Positions 19,757 to 30,281 of a stretch of DNA of 33,928 nucleotides are shown here, one piece after another; positions within the stretch are counted from its first letter, which is position 1; every line of letters begins with the position of its first letter. The DNA is taken from NCBI GenBank assembly GCA_947259785.1, contig CAMYNQ010000015.1, positions 1 to 33,928 of the forward strand, given 5' to 3'. The position numbers and the translations under genes were made by a program. This DNA is from an uncultured Chromatiaceae bacterium. Lineage in GTDB: Bacteria > Pseudomonadota > Gammaproteobacteria > Tenderiales > Tenderiaceae. The notes beneath the pieces are model-generated. The model was given only the letters and a program-made list of their open reading frames with translations, had not been told where the DNA came from and made no database searches.

Positions 19757-22003
19757 AGCGGCTTCCATCTCGAAACTCAGTTCGCCACCCTTCAAGGTAA
19801 TGCGGACGTGCCCACCACTGGCCAACTCACCAAACAGCAACTCCTCAGCCAGAGGTTTCTTAATATGCTCCTTGATAGTCCGCGTCATAGGTCGAGCCCC
19901 CATGGCAGGATCAAAACCATTCTCAGCCAGCCACTCACGTGCCTCTGAGCTAACCTCAACGGTAACATTCTTGGTTTCAAGTTGAGTCTCAAGCTCAATG
20001 ATGAATTTATCCACCACATGACCAATGGTCTTACGATCCAGTCCTTGGAATTCAACCACAGCATCGAGACGATTACGGAACTCAGGCGTAAAGGCACGCT
20101 TAATGGCCTCCAGACTATCGCCAGTCGTATTCTTACTGGTAAAACCAATCGAAGGACGGCTCATCTGTTCCGCACCTGCATTGGTAGTCATCACAATGAT
20201 CACATTACGGAAATCTGCCTCTCGACCATTATTATCAGTCAAAGTCCCGTGATCCATCACCTGCAACAGCAAGTTAAAAACGTCTGGATGGGCCTTTTCG
20301 ATTTCATCCAACAATAAAACTGCATGTGGAGTCTTATTAACCGCATCAGTCAGCAAACCACCTTGGTCATAACCAACATAACCAGGAGGCGCACCAATCA
20401 ACCGCGAAACAGCATGACGCTCCATATATTCAGACATATCAAAGCGAATCAATTCTATCCCCATCACCTTGGAAAGCTGACGTGTTACCTCAGTCTTACC
20501 TACCCCGGTAGGGCCTGCAAACAGGAATGAACCAATAGGCTTTTCTTCCTGCCCGAGGCCAGAACGAGACAATTTGATAGCAGTAGAAAGCGATTCAATT
20601 GCCGCATCCTGACCAAACACAACCATTTTCAGGTCACGTTCAAGCGTACTCAACTTTTCACGATCCGAATTACCTACACGCATCTCAGGAATACGCGCAA
20701 TCTTGGCAACAATTTGTTCGATATCTTTTACGCCAATCGTCTTTTTACGTTTCGACGCAGGTGACATACGCTGTTTTGCCCCGGCCTCATCGATCACATC
20801 GATAGCTTTATCAGGCAAATGCCGGTCGTTGATATACCGGTCAGCCAATTCAACAGCCAGTCTGATTGCCTGACGGGTGTACTTAACTTCGTGATGCTCT
20901 TCGAAACGGGATTTTAGCCCCATCAATATTTGCACTGCTTCATCAACAGTCGGCTCTGGTACATCTATCTTTTGAAAGCGACGTGCCAGGGCACGGTCTT
21001 TTTCGAAAATGCCGCGATACTCTTGATAAGTGGTTGAACCCACACATTTCAACTCCCCTGACGCCAGAGCCGGTTTGAGCAGATTAGAAGCATCCATCAC
21101 ACCACCAGAAGCTGCTCCAGCACCAATAATCGTATGAATTTCATCAACAAAAAGGACGTTATGCGGGTTCTTTGCCAGATCTGCCAATACCGCTTTGAGG
21201 CGTTTTTCAAAATCACCACGGTATTTGGTGCCCGCAAGCAAAGCTCCCATATCTAGAGAATATATTGTGCTATCAGCCAAAACATCTGGCACCTCACCAT
21301 CAACAATACGTTTAGCCAAACCCTCGGCAAGGGCAGTTTTACCAACACCTGCCTCACCAACAAATAAAGGGTTATTCTTACGGCGACGACATAAAACCTG
21401 AACTGTGCGCTCAACTTCATGGTCGCGACCTATCAGCGGGTCAATCTTACCCAGCGTGGCACGTTCATTCAGGTTAGTAGCAAACTGCTCAAGCGGTGAC
21501 TTAGATGGAGAAGCACCATCGCCCTCTTCTGCTTCAGGCTGACTATAATTATCGCCCTCTTCATCGCCAGACACCTTGGAGATGCCGTGCGAAATATAAT
21601 TCACCACATCAAGGCGCGAAACATTCTGTGAATTAAGTAAATAAACGGCCTGGGAATCGGGTTCGCCAAAAATAGCGACCAGTACATTTGCGCCCATCAC
21701 TTCATCCTTGCCAGCACTTTGCACATGAAACACCGCACGCTGCAATACACGCTGAAAACCTAAGGTCGGCTGAGTTTCTCTACCGTCTTCAGTCGACAGA
21801 ACCGGTGTCGTTTCATCCAGAAAAGCCGCCAACTCTTTTTTAAGTTGACTAAGATCAGCACCACATGCATTTAACACACTGGCGGCGGATGAGTTATCCA
21901 CCAACGCCAATAGAAGGTGTTCCACCGTCATAAATTCATGATGCTTATCGCTAGCATCACGAAATGCGGTATTCAATGTGTATTCCAGTTCTTTATTTAA
22001 CAT
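19733..22003 (-). CDS. clpA: ATP-dependent Clp protease ATPase subunit ClpA
   Basis: 756 residues (E. coli 758). The N-terminal domain (about 1-140) binds ClpS; an acidic linker follows (about 147-166). AAA+ domain 1 has Walker A GEAGVGKT (216-223) and NVLFVDEIHTIIGAG. Domain 2 has Walker A GPTGVGKT (497-504) and AVLLLDEIEKAH. The ClpP-docking loop IGF is at 619-621, almost at the E. coli position. ClpA unfolds N-degron and other substrates for ClpP, which is not in the window. GGAGG lies 8-12 bases before the ATG. It is 35 bases downstream of clpS. Confidence 0.97.
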   Translation of the reverse strand: MLNKELEYTLNTAFRDASDKHHEFMTVEHLLLALVDNSSAASVLNACGADLSQLKKELAAFLDETTPVLSTEDGRETQPTLGFQRVLQRAVFHVQSAGKDEVMGANVLVAIFGEPDSQAVYLLNSQNVSRLDVVNYISHGISKVSGDEEGDNYSQPEAEEGDGASPSKSPLEQFATNLNERATLGKIDPLIGRDHEVERTVQVLCRRRKNNPLFVGEAGVGKTALAEGLAKRIVDGEVPDVLADSTIYSLDMGALLAGTKYRGDFEKRLKAVLADLAKNPHNVLFVDEIHTIIGAGAASGGVMDASNLLKPALASGELKCVGSTTYQEYRGIFEKDRALARRFQKIDVPEPTVDEAVQILMGLKSRFEEHHEVKYTRQAIRLAVELADRYINDRHLPDKAIDVIDEAGAKQRMSPASKRKKTIGVKDIEQIVAKIARIPEMRVGNSDREKLSTLERDLKMVVFGQDAAIESLSTAIKLSRSGLGQEEKPIGSFLFAGPTGVGKTEVTRQLSKVMGIELIRFDMSEYMERHAVSRLIGAPPGYVGYDQGGLLTDAVNKTPHAVLLLDEIEKAHPDVFNLLLQVMDHGTLTDNNGREADFRNVIIVMTTNAGAEQMSRPSIGFTSKNTTGDSLEAIKRAFTPEFRNRLDAVVEFQGLDRKTIGHVVDKFIIELETQLETKNVTVEVSSEAREWLAENGFDPAMGARPMTRTIKEHIKKPLAEELLFGELASGGHVRITLKGGELSFEMEAANKSPASV

Positions 22004-22038
22004 GACTCCACCTCCAGCACTGTCACTAAATCAATCAG

Positions 22039-22359
22039 CTATGCTTCTTCCATGGTGCACTTCAACGGGTGCTGATTTTCGCGGGATGAATCGTTAACCT
22101 GTGCAACCTTGGTCTCAGCAATGTCGCGAGAAAATACACCACAAATACCTTTACCACGTGTGTGTACCTCTAACATCACCTGAGTTGCCTGCTCACGTCC
22201 CATTCCAAAAAAACTCTCCAATATATGAATAACGAAATCCATCGGCGTGTAATCGTCATTCAAAAGTATCACCTTATATAAGGGGGGGCGCTTCAGCTGA
22301 GGGCGTGCTTCCTCTACTGCAAGGTCTTCATGAAAATCCTGGTCTGTTTTTTTACTCAT
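22039..22359 (-). CDS. clpS: ClpA adaptor ClpS
   Basis: 106 residues, identical in length and numbering to E. coli ClpS. The N-degron pocket residues are conserved: N34, D35, D36 in [11 protein letters not shown], gatekeeper M40, M62 and H66. The flexible N-terminal tail needed for delivery to ClpA is present (about 1-25). It recognises proteins starting with Leu, Phe, Tyr or Trp, the products of aat and bpt. It lies 35 bases upstream of clpA. No Shine-Dalgarno sequence precedes the ATG, and a perfect -10 hexamer lies only 10 bases upstream. Confidence 0.97.
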   Translation of the reverse strand: MSKKTDQDFHEDLAVEEARPQLKRPPLYKVILLNDDYTPMDFVIHILESFFGMGREQATQVMLEVHTRGKGICGVFSRDIAETKVAQVNDSSRENQHPLKCTMEEA

Positions 22360-22369
22360 AGTGGCCGTA

Positions 22370-22375
22370 ATTATA
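22370..22375 (-). promoter_or_regulatory. Possible -10 hexamer just ahead of clpS
   Basis: On the minus strand TATAAT occurs 10 bases before the clpS ATG, which would leave a leader of only a few bases. No convincing -35 is seen. It may be a near-leaderless promoter or chance. Confidence 0.3.
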
Positions 22376-22628
22376 TCAATTCAAGCGGTTATGAGCGAAA
22401 TCCTACCACAAAACCAAGCACATAAATTCTCTTCTAAAAAAAATGCTAACACACTAAGAATTAATGACTTTTCTAACTTACCCCTAACAAAAGACACTTC
22501 ATCAACAAGGCAGTTCAAACTTTCATGGGGCACCCCGTCCCCCTTACTAGATAAAATCGGACATAAACAATAAAGCTTTAGCTTAGCAGCCAGCAAATAA
22601 CACTACAAAAGTTAATAGTTTCAGCTCC

Positions 22629-22659
22629 TTGACTTATTCACTTTTTTGTTCAACATTAT
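22629..22659 (+). promoter_or_regulatory. Candidate promoter of the cold-shock gene
   Basis: TTGACT (22629-22634) matches the -35 consensus at five of six positions. CATTAT (22654-22659) is a fair -10 with a long 19-base spacer; TATTAT at 22657-22662 would make it 22. The resulting leader of about 90 bases resembles the long leaders of cspA-type genes. Confidence 0.45.
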
Positions 22660-22662
22660 TAT

Positions 22663-22732
22663 CTGTAGCGGGGGGAATGTAGTTTTAACAACCTCTACAG
22701 CGGTGCCGAATATTGGGTCGGCATGTTTTTTT
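22663..22732 (+). promoter_or_regulatory. Structured leader with attenuator-like hairpin before the cold-shock gene
   Basis: Two successive hairpins lie in the leader. CTGTAG (22663-22668) pairs with CTACAG (22695-22700). TGCCGA (22704-22709) then pairs with TCGGCA (22718-22723), followed two bases later by seven T. The second resembles an intrinsic terminator, 24 bases before the start codon. GCGGT (22700-22704) can also pair with ACCGC (22739-22743), beside the ribosome binding site. Confidence 0.5.
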
Positions 22733-22755
22733 GTTTTAACCGCGGGGAAATTAAC

Positions 22756-22992
22756 ATGGCAACAGGTACAGTTAAATGGTTTAGCAACGCCAAGGGTTAT
22801 GGTTTTATTGCACCGGATCAAGGAGGTGATGATATTTTCGCCCACTTTTCATCCATTAGCATGGAAGGCTATAAATCACTTCGACAAGGCCAAAAGGTCG
22901 AATATGAAGTATCTCAGGGTCCTAAAGGATTCCTGGCTTCGGCTGTCACCCTTGATGGTGAACCTGAAACCAAAGAGGACAATGACAAATAA
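22756..22992 (+). CDS. cspD: Cold-shock domain protein, CspD/CspA family
   Basis: 78 residues from the ATG at 22756, preceded by CGGGGAAA; this gives the standard opening MATGTVKWFSNAKGYGFI. An earlier in-frame ATG at 22723 falls in the leader hairpin and is unlikely. The RNA-binding motifs KGYGFI and DDIFAHFSSI are present, with an acidic C-terminal tail (EPETKEDNDK). Its place beside clpS and a length slightly above 70 residues match CspD, which in E. coli inhibits replication in stationary phase. Which role applies here is not shown by sequence. It is closed by a strong bidirectional terminator. Confidence 0.92.
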   Translation: MATGTVKWFSNAKGYGFIAPDQGGDDIFAHFSSISMEGYKSLRQGQKVEYEVSQGPKGFLASAVTLDGEPETKEDNDK

Positions 22993-23010
22993 GATCATTT
23001 AATTCTTAAT

Positions 23011-23051
23011 AAAAAACCGGCCTATAACAATAATTAAAGGCCGGTTTTTTT
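23011..23051. terminator. Bidirectional terminator between cspD and isocitrate dehydrogenase
   Basis: AAAAAACCGGCCT pairs with AGGCCGGTTTTTT around a 14-base loop. T runs follow on both strands, so it can end both cspD (plus) and the dehydrogenase gene (minus). Confidence 0.9.
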
Positions 23052-23173
23052 GTGTCTACAGAAAATAACCTTCAGACCTTAGCAATCATAACATCGCCAA
23101 AATCAGCACAACGTCAGTATAAGTCTCAAGCCATCAAGCATACGCCAATCAAAAGTGCGTAACGTAACGATCG

Positions 23174-25483
<2,310 letters not shown>

Positions 25484-25609
25484 TTAAATTCTAACAACTT
25501 AGGCAAAACAGCTTAACCAGCAAAATGGTAAATTCAGCCAACGTCGACTATTTAATTAATCAAGCGCATGCTCTAACATGACTGCTGAAATCACACTCAT
25601 TCACTAAAA

Positions 25610-26248
25610 ATGGCCAAAATTATCCTTTTCAACAAGCCCTACGACGTATTGTCACAATTCACCGACGCCGAAGGCCGTGCCACACTAGCAGACTACATCG
25701 ACCTAAAAGAGGTCTATCCTGCCGGACGTTTGGATCGCGACAGCGAAGGCCTGTTAGTGCTGACCGACGACGGCCGCGCCCAGCATGAAATTGCCAATCC
25801 CAAACGAAAAATGGCCAAGACCTATTGGGCTCAGGTAGAGGGCGTGCCGGACGAACACGCCCTGGATCAGTTACGCGGTGGCGTAGACTTGAAAGACGGC
25901 CTCAGCCGTCCTGCCAAAGCCCGCTTGATGGACGAACCGGATATCTGGCCCCGCACCCCACCGATTCGCTACCGCGCCGACATCCCTGACAGTTGGATAG
26001 AGCTCACCATCCGTGAAGGCCGTAACCGTCAGGTCAGACGCATGACCGCCGCCGTCGGCCACCCCACCCTGCGTCTGATTCGCTACAGCGTTGGCCCGTG
26101 GACGATAGACAAGCTGGCGCCAGGCCAGTGGATGGAACTGGAATGTCCAGCCGAATTGTTGCAAGCTGCCCCTAAACCCAAACAAACGAGAACTAAAAAA
26201 CATGGTCTGGACACCCCGCGCCACCGTCGCCGCCGTGATCGAAAATGA
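25610..26248 (+). CDS. rluE: 23S rRNA pseudouridine(2457) synthase RluE
   Basis: 212 residues of the RsuA/RluE family without an S4 domain, as in RluE. Openings match E. coli closely: [29 protein letters not shown] with catalytic D42, [10 protein letters not shown] and [20 protein letters not shown]. It modifies U2457 in helix 89 of 23S rRNA. The C-terminal basic tail (about 190-212) is encoded where the gene overlaps nudJ by 47 bases, and it is poorly conserved. The dehydrogenase/rluE/nudJ order recalls E. coli icd-rluE-nudJ. No strong ribosome binding site is visible. Confidence 0.92.
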   Translation: MAKIILFNKPYDVLSQFTDAEGRATLADYIDLKEVYPAGRLDRDSEGLLVLTDDGRAQHEIANPKRKMAKTYWAQVEGVPDEHALDQLRGGVDLKDGLSRPAKARLMDEPDIWPRTPPIRYRADIPDSWIELTIREGRNRQVRRMTAAVGHPTLRLIRYSVGPWTIDKLAPGQWMELECPAELLQAAPKPKQTRTKKHGLDTPRHRRRRDRK

Positions 26249-26651
26249 CGGCAAGTTCCTGCTAGTCGAAGAAGACGCTGGTCAGCAACCGCACACAGTA
26301 TTCAATCAACCCGCGGGACACCTTGAAGACGGCGAAAGCCTGATCGATGCCGTGATTCGCGAAACCCTGGAAGAGACCGGCTATGACTTCAATCCCACGG
26401 CCCTCAGTGGCATCTATCGTTGGATCGAGCCCAATTCCGGTGACACCTATCTACGTTTCTGTTTCACGGGTGAATTAGGGCAACACCATCCAGACAAACC
26501 GCTGGATGACGGCATTATCGGCCCGCATTGGCTAACGCTCCAAGAGATCACCGCCCTCGGCACATCGTTACGCAGCCCGTTGGTAAAACGTTGCCTTAAT
26601 GACTACCTTGCCGGCCAGCGGTTTCCACTCAGCCTTTTAACGGATATGTAA
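26202..26651 (+). CDS. nudJ: Nudix phosphohydrolase NudJ
   Basis: 149 residues. A full Nudix box starts at G39: GX5E (G39-E45), X7, then R53-E54 and E57-E58-x-G60. It also has the NudJ-type opening [13 protein letters not shown] and [14 protein letters not shown]. coli NudJ hydrolyses HMP-PP (a thiamine intermediate) and various nucleoside di- and triphosphates. It overlaps the end of rluE by 47 bases in another frame and is followed by a Crp-family gene after 14 bases. In E. coli mnmA follows; it is absent here. Confidence 0.92.
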   Translation: MVWTPRATVAAVIENDGKFLLVEEDAGQQPHTVFNQPAGHLEDGESLIDAVIRETLEETGYDFNPTALSGIYRWIEPNSGDTYLRFCFTGELGQHHPDKPLDDGIIGPHWLTLQEITALGTSLRSPLVKRCLNDYLAGQRFPLSLLTDM

Positions 26652-26665
26652 ATGGAAACATTAAG

Positions 26666-27346
26666 ATGATTACCAAGCCAGAGCAAAAACAACAACTAGT
26701 CGAGCTGTTTCCCTTTCTTGCTGCAGCAGCGCCCGATTTCCAACGCATCTTCTTTGATGCCGCAATCCCAGCGCACATTCCCGCCGGACATACTATCGCC
26801 GACACAGGCTCTGAATGCTCACAACTGGCACTGGTATTAAGTGGCACAGTACGGGTCTACAAACTGGCGGCCAAGGGGCGTGAGATCACCCTCTACCGCA
26901 TTAAAGATGGTGACAGCTGTGTACTCACCGCTTCATGCCTGATGAGCGCAACCCCCTTCCCCGCCATTGCCGAGACAGAAACAGAACTGGAGGCGATCAT
27001 CATCCCCGCGAAATTGGCAAAGGCCTGGATGACTCAACACCAACCGTGGGGCAACTTCATCTTTGGTCTGGTATCAAAACGCCTGGCCGAGGTCATCACC
27101 GTACTAGAGAACGTTACCTTCCAACGCATGGATGTGCGCATCGCCGCCTACCTACTGAAAATGGCCAGTAATGGGCCAACGCTGAACATCACCCATCACG
27201 AGATCGCCGCAGATCTGGGGAGTTCAAGAGAAGTCGTCAGTCGCACCCTGAAAGAATTCGACAAGCACGGCTGGATTAATATGGGCCGCGGTGAACTCAT
27301 CATCCAAGACCCAGCCCATTTGCAAAGCCTTGCTGAAGAAATTTAG
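26666..27346 (+). CDS. Crp/Fnr family transcriptional regulator
   Basis: 226 residues. The cyclic-nucleotide-binding-like beta barrel is at about 25-125, with the dimer helix at about 130-165. The winged helix-turn-helix is at about 170-215, with recognition helix SSREVVSRTLKEF. R188-E189 and R193 have the same spacing as CRP R180-E181 and R185, which read GTGA half-sites. The FNR iron-sulfur cysteines are missing (only C51, C85 and C91), so it is not a canonical FNR. The bound effector is unknown. It starts 14 bases after nudJ. Directly after its stop lies an array of GTGA repeats, followed by a DUF2892 gene it probably controls. Confidence 0.9.
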   Translation: MITKPEQKQQLVELFPFLAAAAPDFQRIFFDAAIPAHIPAGHTIADTGSECSQLALVLSGTVRVYKLAAKGREITLYRIKDGDSCVLTASCLMSATPFPAIAETETELEAIIIPAKLAKAWMTQHQPWGNFIFGLVSKRLAEVITVLENVTFQRMDVRIAAYLLKMASNGPTLNITHHEIAADLGSSREVVSRTLKEFDKHGWINMGRGELIIQDPAHLQSLAEEI

Positions 27347-27388
27347 CCCTTAGGTGACCCCTTGGTGACCCTTAAGTGACTAAGTCAC
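27347..27388 (+). promoter_or_regulatory. Three tandem 11-bp GTGA repeats plus palindrome: probable operator of the Crp/Fnr regulator
   Basis: Starting at the base after the regulator's stop, three 11-bp units (consensus CCCTTrrGTGA) run head to tail at 27347, 27358 and 27369. The last continues into a perfect palindrome, GTGACTAAGTCAC (27376-27388). Its centre is about 41 bp upstream of the start expected from the -10 at 27411, the class-II activator position. The GTGA half-site agrees with the regulator's R-E-x-x-x-R recognition helix. Confidence 0.65.
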
Positions 27389-27410
27389 ATACATTGCCAC
27401 CACACTTTCC

Positions 27411-27416
27411 TATATT
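27411..27416 (+). promoter_or_regulatory. -10 element of the DUF2892 gene
   Basis: TATATT lies 38 bases before the ATG. No -35 consensus is visible at the right distance, as expected for an activator-dependent promoter. Confidence 0.5.
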
Positions 27417-27454
27417 AAATACGTAAACAGTCAAAACAACAACGGAGGTGCGAG

Positions 27455-27646
27455 ATGAAACAGAATGTAGGTGGTATAGAACGGGTTATCCGAATTGTCC
27501 TCGGACTCGCCATTATCGGTGCAGGCGTAATGTACGCCAGCTGGTGGGGGGCGATTGGTGCAATGCTTGTCGTAACAGGCCTGATTGGCTGGTGCCCACC
27601 TTATGCAATGATGGGCATGAACACCTGCAAAACAAAGCAGGCCTAA
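27455..27646 (+). CDS. DUF2892 (YgaP-like) small inner-membrane protein
   Basis: 63 residues with two membrane helices (about 12-28 and 31-45). The family end motif GWCPPYAMMGMNTC places conserved cysteines at 47 and 58. GGAGGTG at 27444-27450 is a strong ribosome binding site. DUF2892 domains occur alone or fused to rhodanese (YgaP) and are often linked to sulfur or redox metabolism, but their function is not established. Its position after a Crp/Fnr regulator and a GTGA repeat array suggests regulation by that protein. Confidence 0.88.
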   Translation: MKQNVGGIERVIRIVLGLAIIGAGVMYASWWGAIGAMLVVTGLIGWCPPYAMMGMNTCKTKQA

Positions 27647-27660
27647 ACTGACACAACTAA

Positions 27661-27696
27661 CAGGGCTGGAGTAAACATGTTATTTACTCCGCCCTG
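27661..27696. terminator. Long hairpin between convergent DUF2892 and rhlE genes
   Basis: CAGGGC-T-GGAGTAAA pairs with TTTACTCC-GCCCTG (14 bp with one bulged base). No T run follows on either strand, so it is a terminator-like hairpin, or an mRNA end stabiliser, rather than a standard intrinsic terminator. Confidence 0.5.
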
Positions 27697-27703
27697 CTAG
27701 GAA

Positions 27704-29107
27704 TTATTGCTCTGGCCGCCGATGACGACGTGCTTTAGCTGGCTTAGCATTACCATCCGCCGGGCCTTTACGCTTGGGCTTAGGTTTATGAGCGGGCTTG
27801 GACGCTACGTTGCCATCCTTATCTTTATTCCGGTGAGACGTCTTCTTAGCTGACTTTGGCTTTGAAGACTTTGTCCGACCACCACCCGGCTTAGCTGCTG
27901 GTTTGTTTTGCTTAGACTTCTTCGCCCCCCCTTTAGGCTTCTGTCCCAAGCGGGTCAAAGGCACGGGGTGCCCGGGCACAAAACCCACCTCCACCTCACG
28001 CACCAACTGCTGACGAATCAGGTTCTCGATGGCAGCCAGCAACTCCACTTCATCGGCACTCACTAGCGAGATGGCCTCACCTTCACGCCCAGCACGAGCG
28101 GTACGGCCAATACGATGGACATAGTCTTCCGCCACATTGGGTAGATCAAAGTTGATCACATGGGGCAGCTCAGCAATGTCTATACCACGCGCCGCGATAT
28201 CGGTTGCTACCAACACCCTTACCTTATTCTCTTTAAAGTCAGCCAAGGCACGCATGCGCGCACCCTGGCTTTTATTGCCGTGAATCGCAGCCGCTTCAAT
28301 GCCAGCGCCTTCGAGCTTTTTCACCAATTTATTGGCACCGTGTTTGGTGCGCGAAAACACCAGCACCTGATCCCAGTTGTTATCACCAATCAGGTGAATA
28401 AGCAGTTCGGTCTTCTTACTCTTGTCTACTTCATAAATGGATTGTTTCACCTTCTCGGCGGTAGTGTTACGGGGACTAACCTCCACCTCAACCGGGTTGT
28501 TAAGCATGCCTCTGCTCAAGCTACGGATCTCATTCGAGAAAGTGGCAGAAAACAACAGGGTCTGCCGCTGCCTTGGCAGCAAGGCAATGATTTTGCGAAT
28601 ATCACGGATAAAGCCCATATCCAACATCCGATCGGCCTCATCAAGCACCAGAATTTCCAGCTGATCAAACTTGATCGCATTCTGGTTGTAAAGATCGATC
28701 AAGCGTCCAGGCGTCGCAATCAAAACATCCACACCACGACGCAGACGCTGCATTTGCGGGTTAATCTTGACGCCACCATAGACGATGTCCGAACGCAGAG
28801 TCAGATGCTGACCATAGGTAGCAACGCTTTCACCCACCTGCGCCGCCAGCTCGCGCGTTGGCGTCAACACCAGGGCACGCGCCTGGTTTGGCTTAACCTT
28901 AGGACCATCAGCCAACCGCTGCAACAATGGCAAGGTAAAACCCGCTGTCTTCCCAGTGCCAGTCTGCGCTGCCGCCATCACATCCTGGCCCGACAACACG
29001 GCTGGAATAGCTTGCAACTGTATCGGCGAAGGGGTGTCGTAACCCTTTTCACTCACCGCACGCAAAAGTGGTTCGGACAGACCGAGAGAAGAAAAACTCA
29101 TGGACAA
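27704..29107 (-). CDS. rhlE: DEAD-box RNA helicase RhlE
   Basis: 467 residues. Helicase motifs in order: Q motif with SPIQLQAIP (Q30), motif I AQTGTGKT (47-54), [21 protein letters not shown] in [18 protein letters not shown], then [12 protein letters not shown] and [10 protein letters not shown] in the second RecA domain. [16 protein letters not shown] and [20 protein letters not shown] are typical of RhlE. A long lysine/arginine/proline-rich tail (about 375-467) is likely disordered and RNA-binding. RhlE takes part in ribosome assembly and RNA turnover, often in the cold. It is divergent from cheX, across 212 bp with no clear signals. Confidence 0.93.
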   Translation of the reverse strand: MSMSFSSLGLSEPLLRAVSEKGYDTPSPIQLQAIPAVLSGQDVMAAAQTGTGKTAGFTLPLLQRLADGPKVKPNQARALVLTPTRELAAQVGESVATYGQHLTLRSDIVYGGVKINPQMQRLRRGVDVLIATPGRLIDLYNQNAIKFDQLEILVLDEADRMLDMGFIRDIRKIIALLPRQRQTLLFSATFSNEIRSLSRGMLNNPVEVEVSPRNTTAEKVKQSIYEVDKSKKTELLIHLIGDNNWDQVLVFSRTKHGANKLVKKLEGAGIEAAAIHGNKSQGARMRALADFKENKVRVLVATDIAARGIDIAELPHVINFDLPNVAEDYVHRIGRTARAGREGEAISLVSADEVELLAAIENLIRQQLVREVEVGFVPGHPVPLTRLGQKPKGGAKKSKQNKPAAKPGGGRTKSSKPKSAKKTSHRNKDKDGNVASKPAHKPKPKRKGPADGNAKPAKARRHRRPEQ

Positions 29108-29319
29108 ATACTCTTAAAATGAATTGGCTAATCCTTAGAAATCAGGATAAAGGCCGGAAGAAGGACAAAATCAGGCGCAATTGTACTCTAAAAGCGCCTA
29201 AATCACCCAGTCTATCTAAAAACATTAATTCCCCGCTTATCTGAAATAACAACATTTAAGTAAACCAGGATCTTGCCGATGTTTTTATTACTGAATTTTG
29301 AACCAAAACGGCTGAATCT

Positions 29320-29844
29320 ATGGAATTACAAGACAACCTACCCGTCAATATCCGTAACACAATATTATTGCCATTCATTGATGAAACAATTGTCACCCTT
29401 AAAACCATGGCTGGACTAGAGGGAAAAAGCGAACTGCTAAGTTATCGCGACCCGCTCGACGTTTTTGTCTTCAAAGACTTTGCCGTATGTATCTCCGCAA
29501 AAACTAGCAGCAATGTTGCTGGAAAAATCATTATGAACTACGACCTCAATACCGCCGTTGCCATCGGCAACAGAGTGCGATCAAAAATGCTGGGGACGGT
29601 TGAAGAGTCAACAGTTCTAAACGACGAAATTAGAGAAGTCTTAGCTGAATTTTCAAATACTGTTATCGGCCTGGCAACACGTCATTTTAACGATACTGAA
29701 CACAAAACTACCTTTGGTACGCCGCTCTATCTCTTAAACGAGGAAGATGGGGAGTTCCTATTAGAGGGTGTAAAACAGATATTAACCGTACCTATCGATA
29801 TAGAAAACATTGGCCGTTTTTATTTCAGCTATCTTCTCAATTAA
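29320..29844 (+). CDS. CheX-like phosphatase domain protein
   Basis: 174 residues of the CheC/CheX/FliY type. The catalytic pattern ExxN is present at E110-F-S-N113 within REVLAEFSNTVIG. The second ExxN of CheC is not seen, so it is CheX-like. Such proteins dephosphorylate CheY-type response regulators, and a CheY-like gene follows after 17 bases. No chemotaxis kinase, receptor or flagellar gene is nearby, so this looks like a stand-alone signalling pair; the process it serves is unknown. No strong ribosome binding site is visible. Confidence 0.83.
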   Translation: MELQDNLPVNIRNTILLPFIDETIVTLKTMAGLEGKSELLSYRDPLDVFVFKDFAVCISAKTSSNVAGKIIMNYDLNTAVAIGNRVRSKMLGTVEESTVLNDEIREVLAEFSNTVIGLATRHFNDTEHKTTFGTPLYLLNEEDGEFLLEGVKQILTVPIDIENIGRFYFSYLLN

Positions 29845-29861
29845 ACAACCGAGGACGGATA

Positions 29862-30245
29862 ATGTTAAATAAAAATGCAAAAATACTCGTTGTTGACGAC
29901 ACCCTTATCATGCGCGAATCACTCAGACGTATCCTGGCAACAATGGGCTATGAAAACGTAATACAAGCTGAAAATGGCCGCGAGGCAGTAAAAGCGGTTG
30001 AAGATGAAAACAATAAAATCGAGTTGGTATTTCTCGATATTGTCATGCCGATCATGGATGGCAAAGCAGCACTGAAAAAAATACGCGAAACAAACAAAAC
30101 CGTTGCCATCGTAATGCTGACCTCAGTTGCCGACAAAGACTCAATCATGGAATGCAGCAAACTGGGAATGTCCAGCTATATTCTAAAACCGATCAATGCC
30201 GTCGAGGGCCCGGACATACTTAAGGGCATAATCCGAAAACTTTGA
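29862..30245 (+). CDS. CheY-like single-domain response regulator
   Basis: 127 residues, one receiver domain with no output domain. All key residues are present: acidic pair D12-D13, phospho-acceptor D59 in LVFLDIVMP, T87 and K109 (ILKPIN). GAGGA lies just upstream of the ATG. It directly follows the CheX-like phosphatase gene, its likely regulator. The kinase must be encoded elsewhere. It is convergent with the DUF938 gene, 36 bases away, with no clear terminator. Confidence 0.93.
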   Translation: MLNKNAKILVVDDTLIMRESLRRILATMGYENVIQAENGREAVKAVEDENNKIELVFLDIVMPIMDGKAALKKIRETNKTVAIVMLTSVADKDSIMECSKLGMSSYILKPINAVEGPDILKGIIRKL

Positions 30246-30281
30246 GCAAAAATTATATTTGATAAGGTCGACTAAATAATC

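Larger units (their letters stand above)
22376..22755. other. 380-bp gene-free AT-rich gap between divergent clpS and the cold-shock gene
   Basis: No credible protein-coding frame is present. The left part (to about 22620) is AT-rich without recognisable motifs. The right part holds the promoter candidate and structured leader of the cold-shock gene, listed separately. Confidence 0.7.

Noticed and set aside
26666-27346. Canonical oxygen-sensing FNR
   Set aside because: The N-terminal cysteine cluster needed for the 4Fe-4S centre is missing and the recognition helix is CRP-like.
28160-29122. 320-codon open frame antisense to rhlE
   Set aside because: It runs opposite a well-conserved DEAD-box helicase, shows no domain or signal, and is rich in His, Gln and Arg as expected from a shadow frame.
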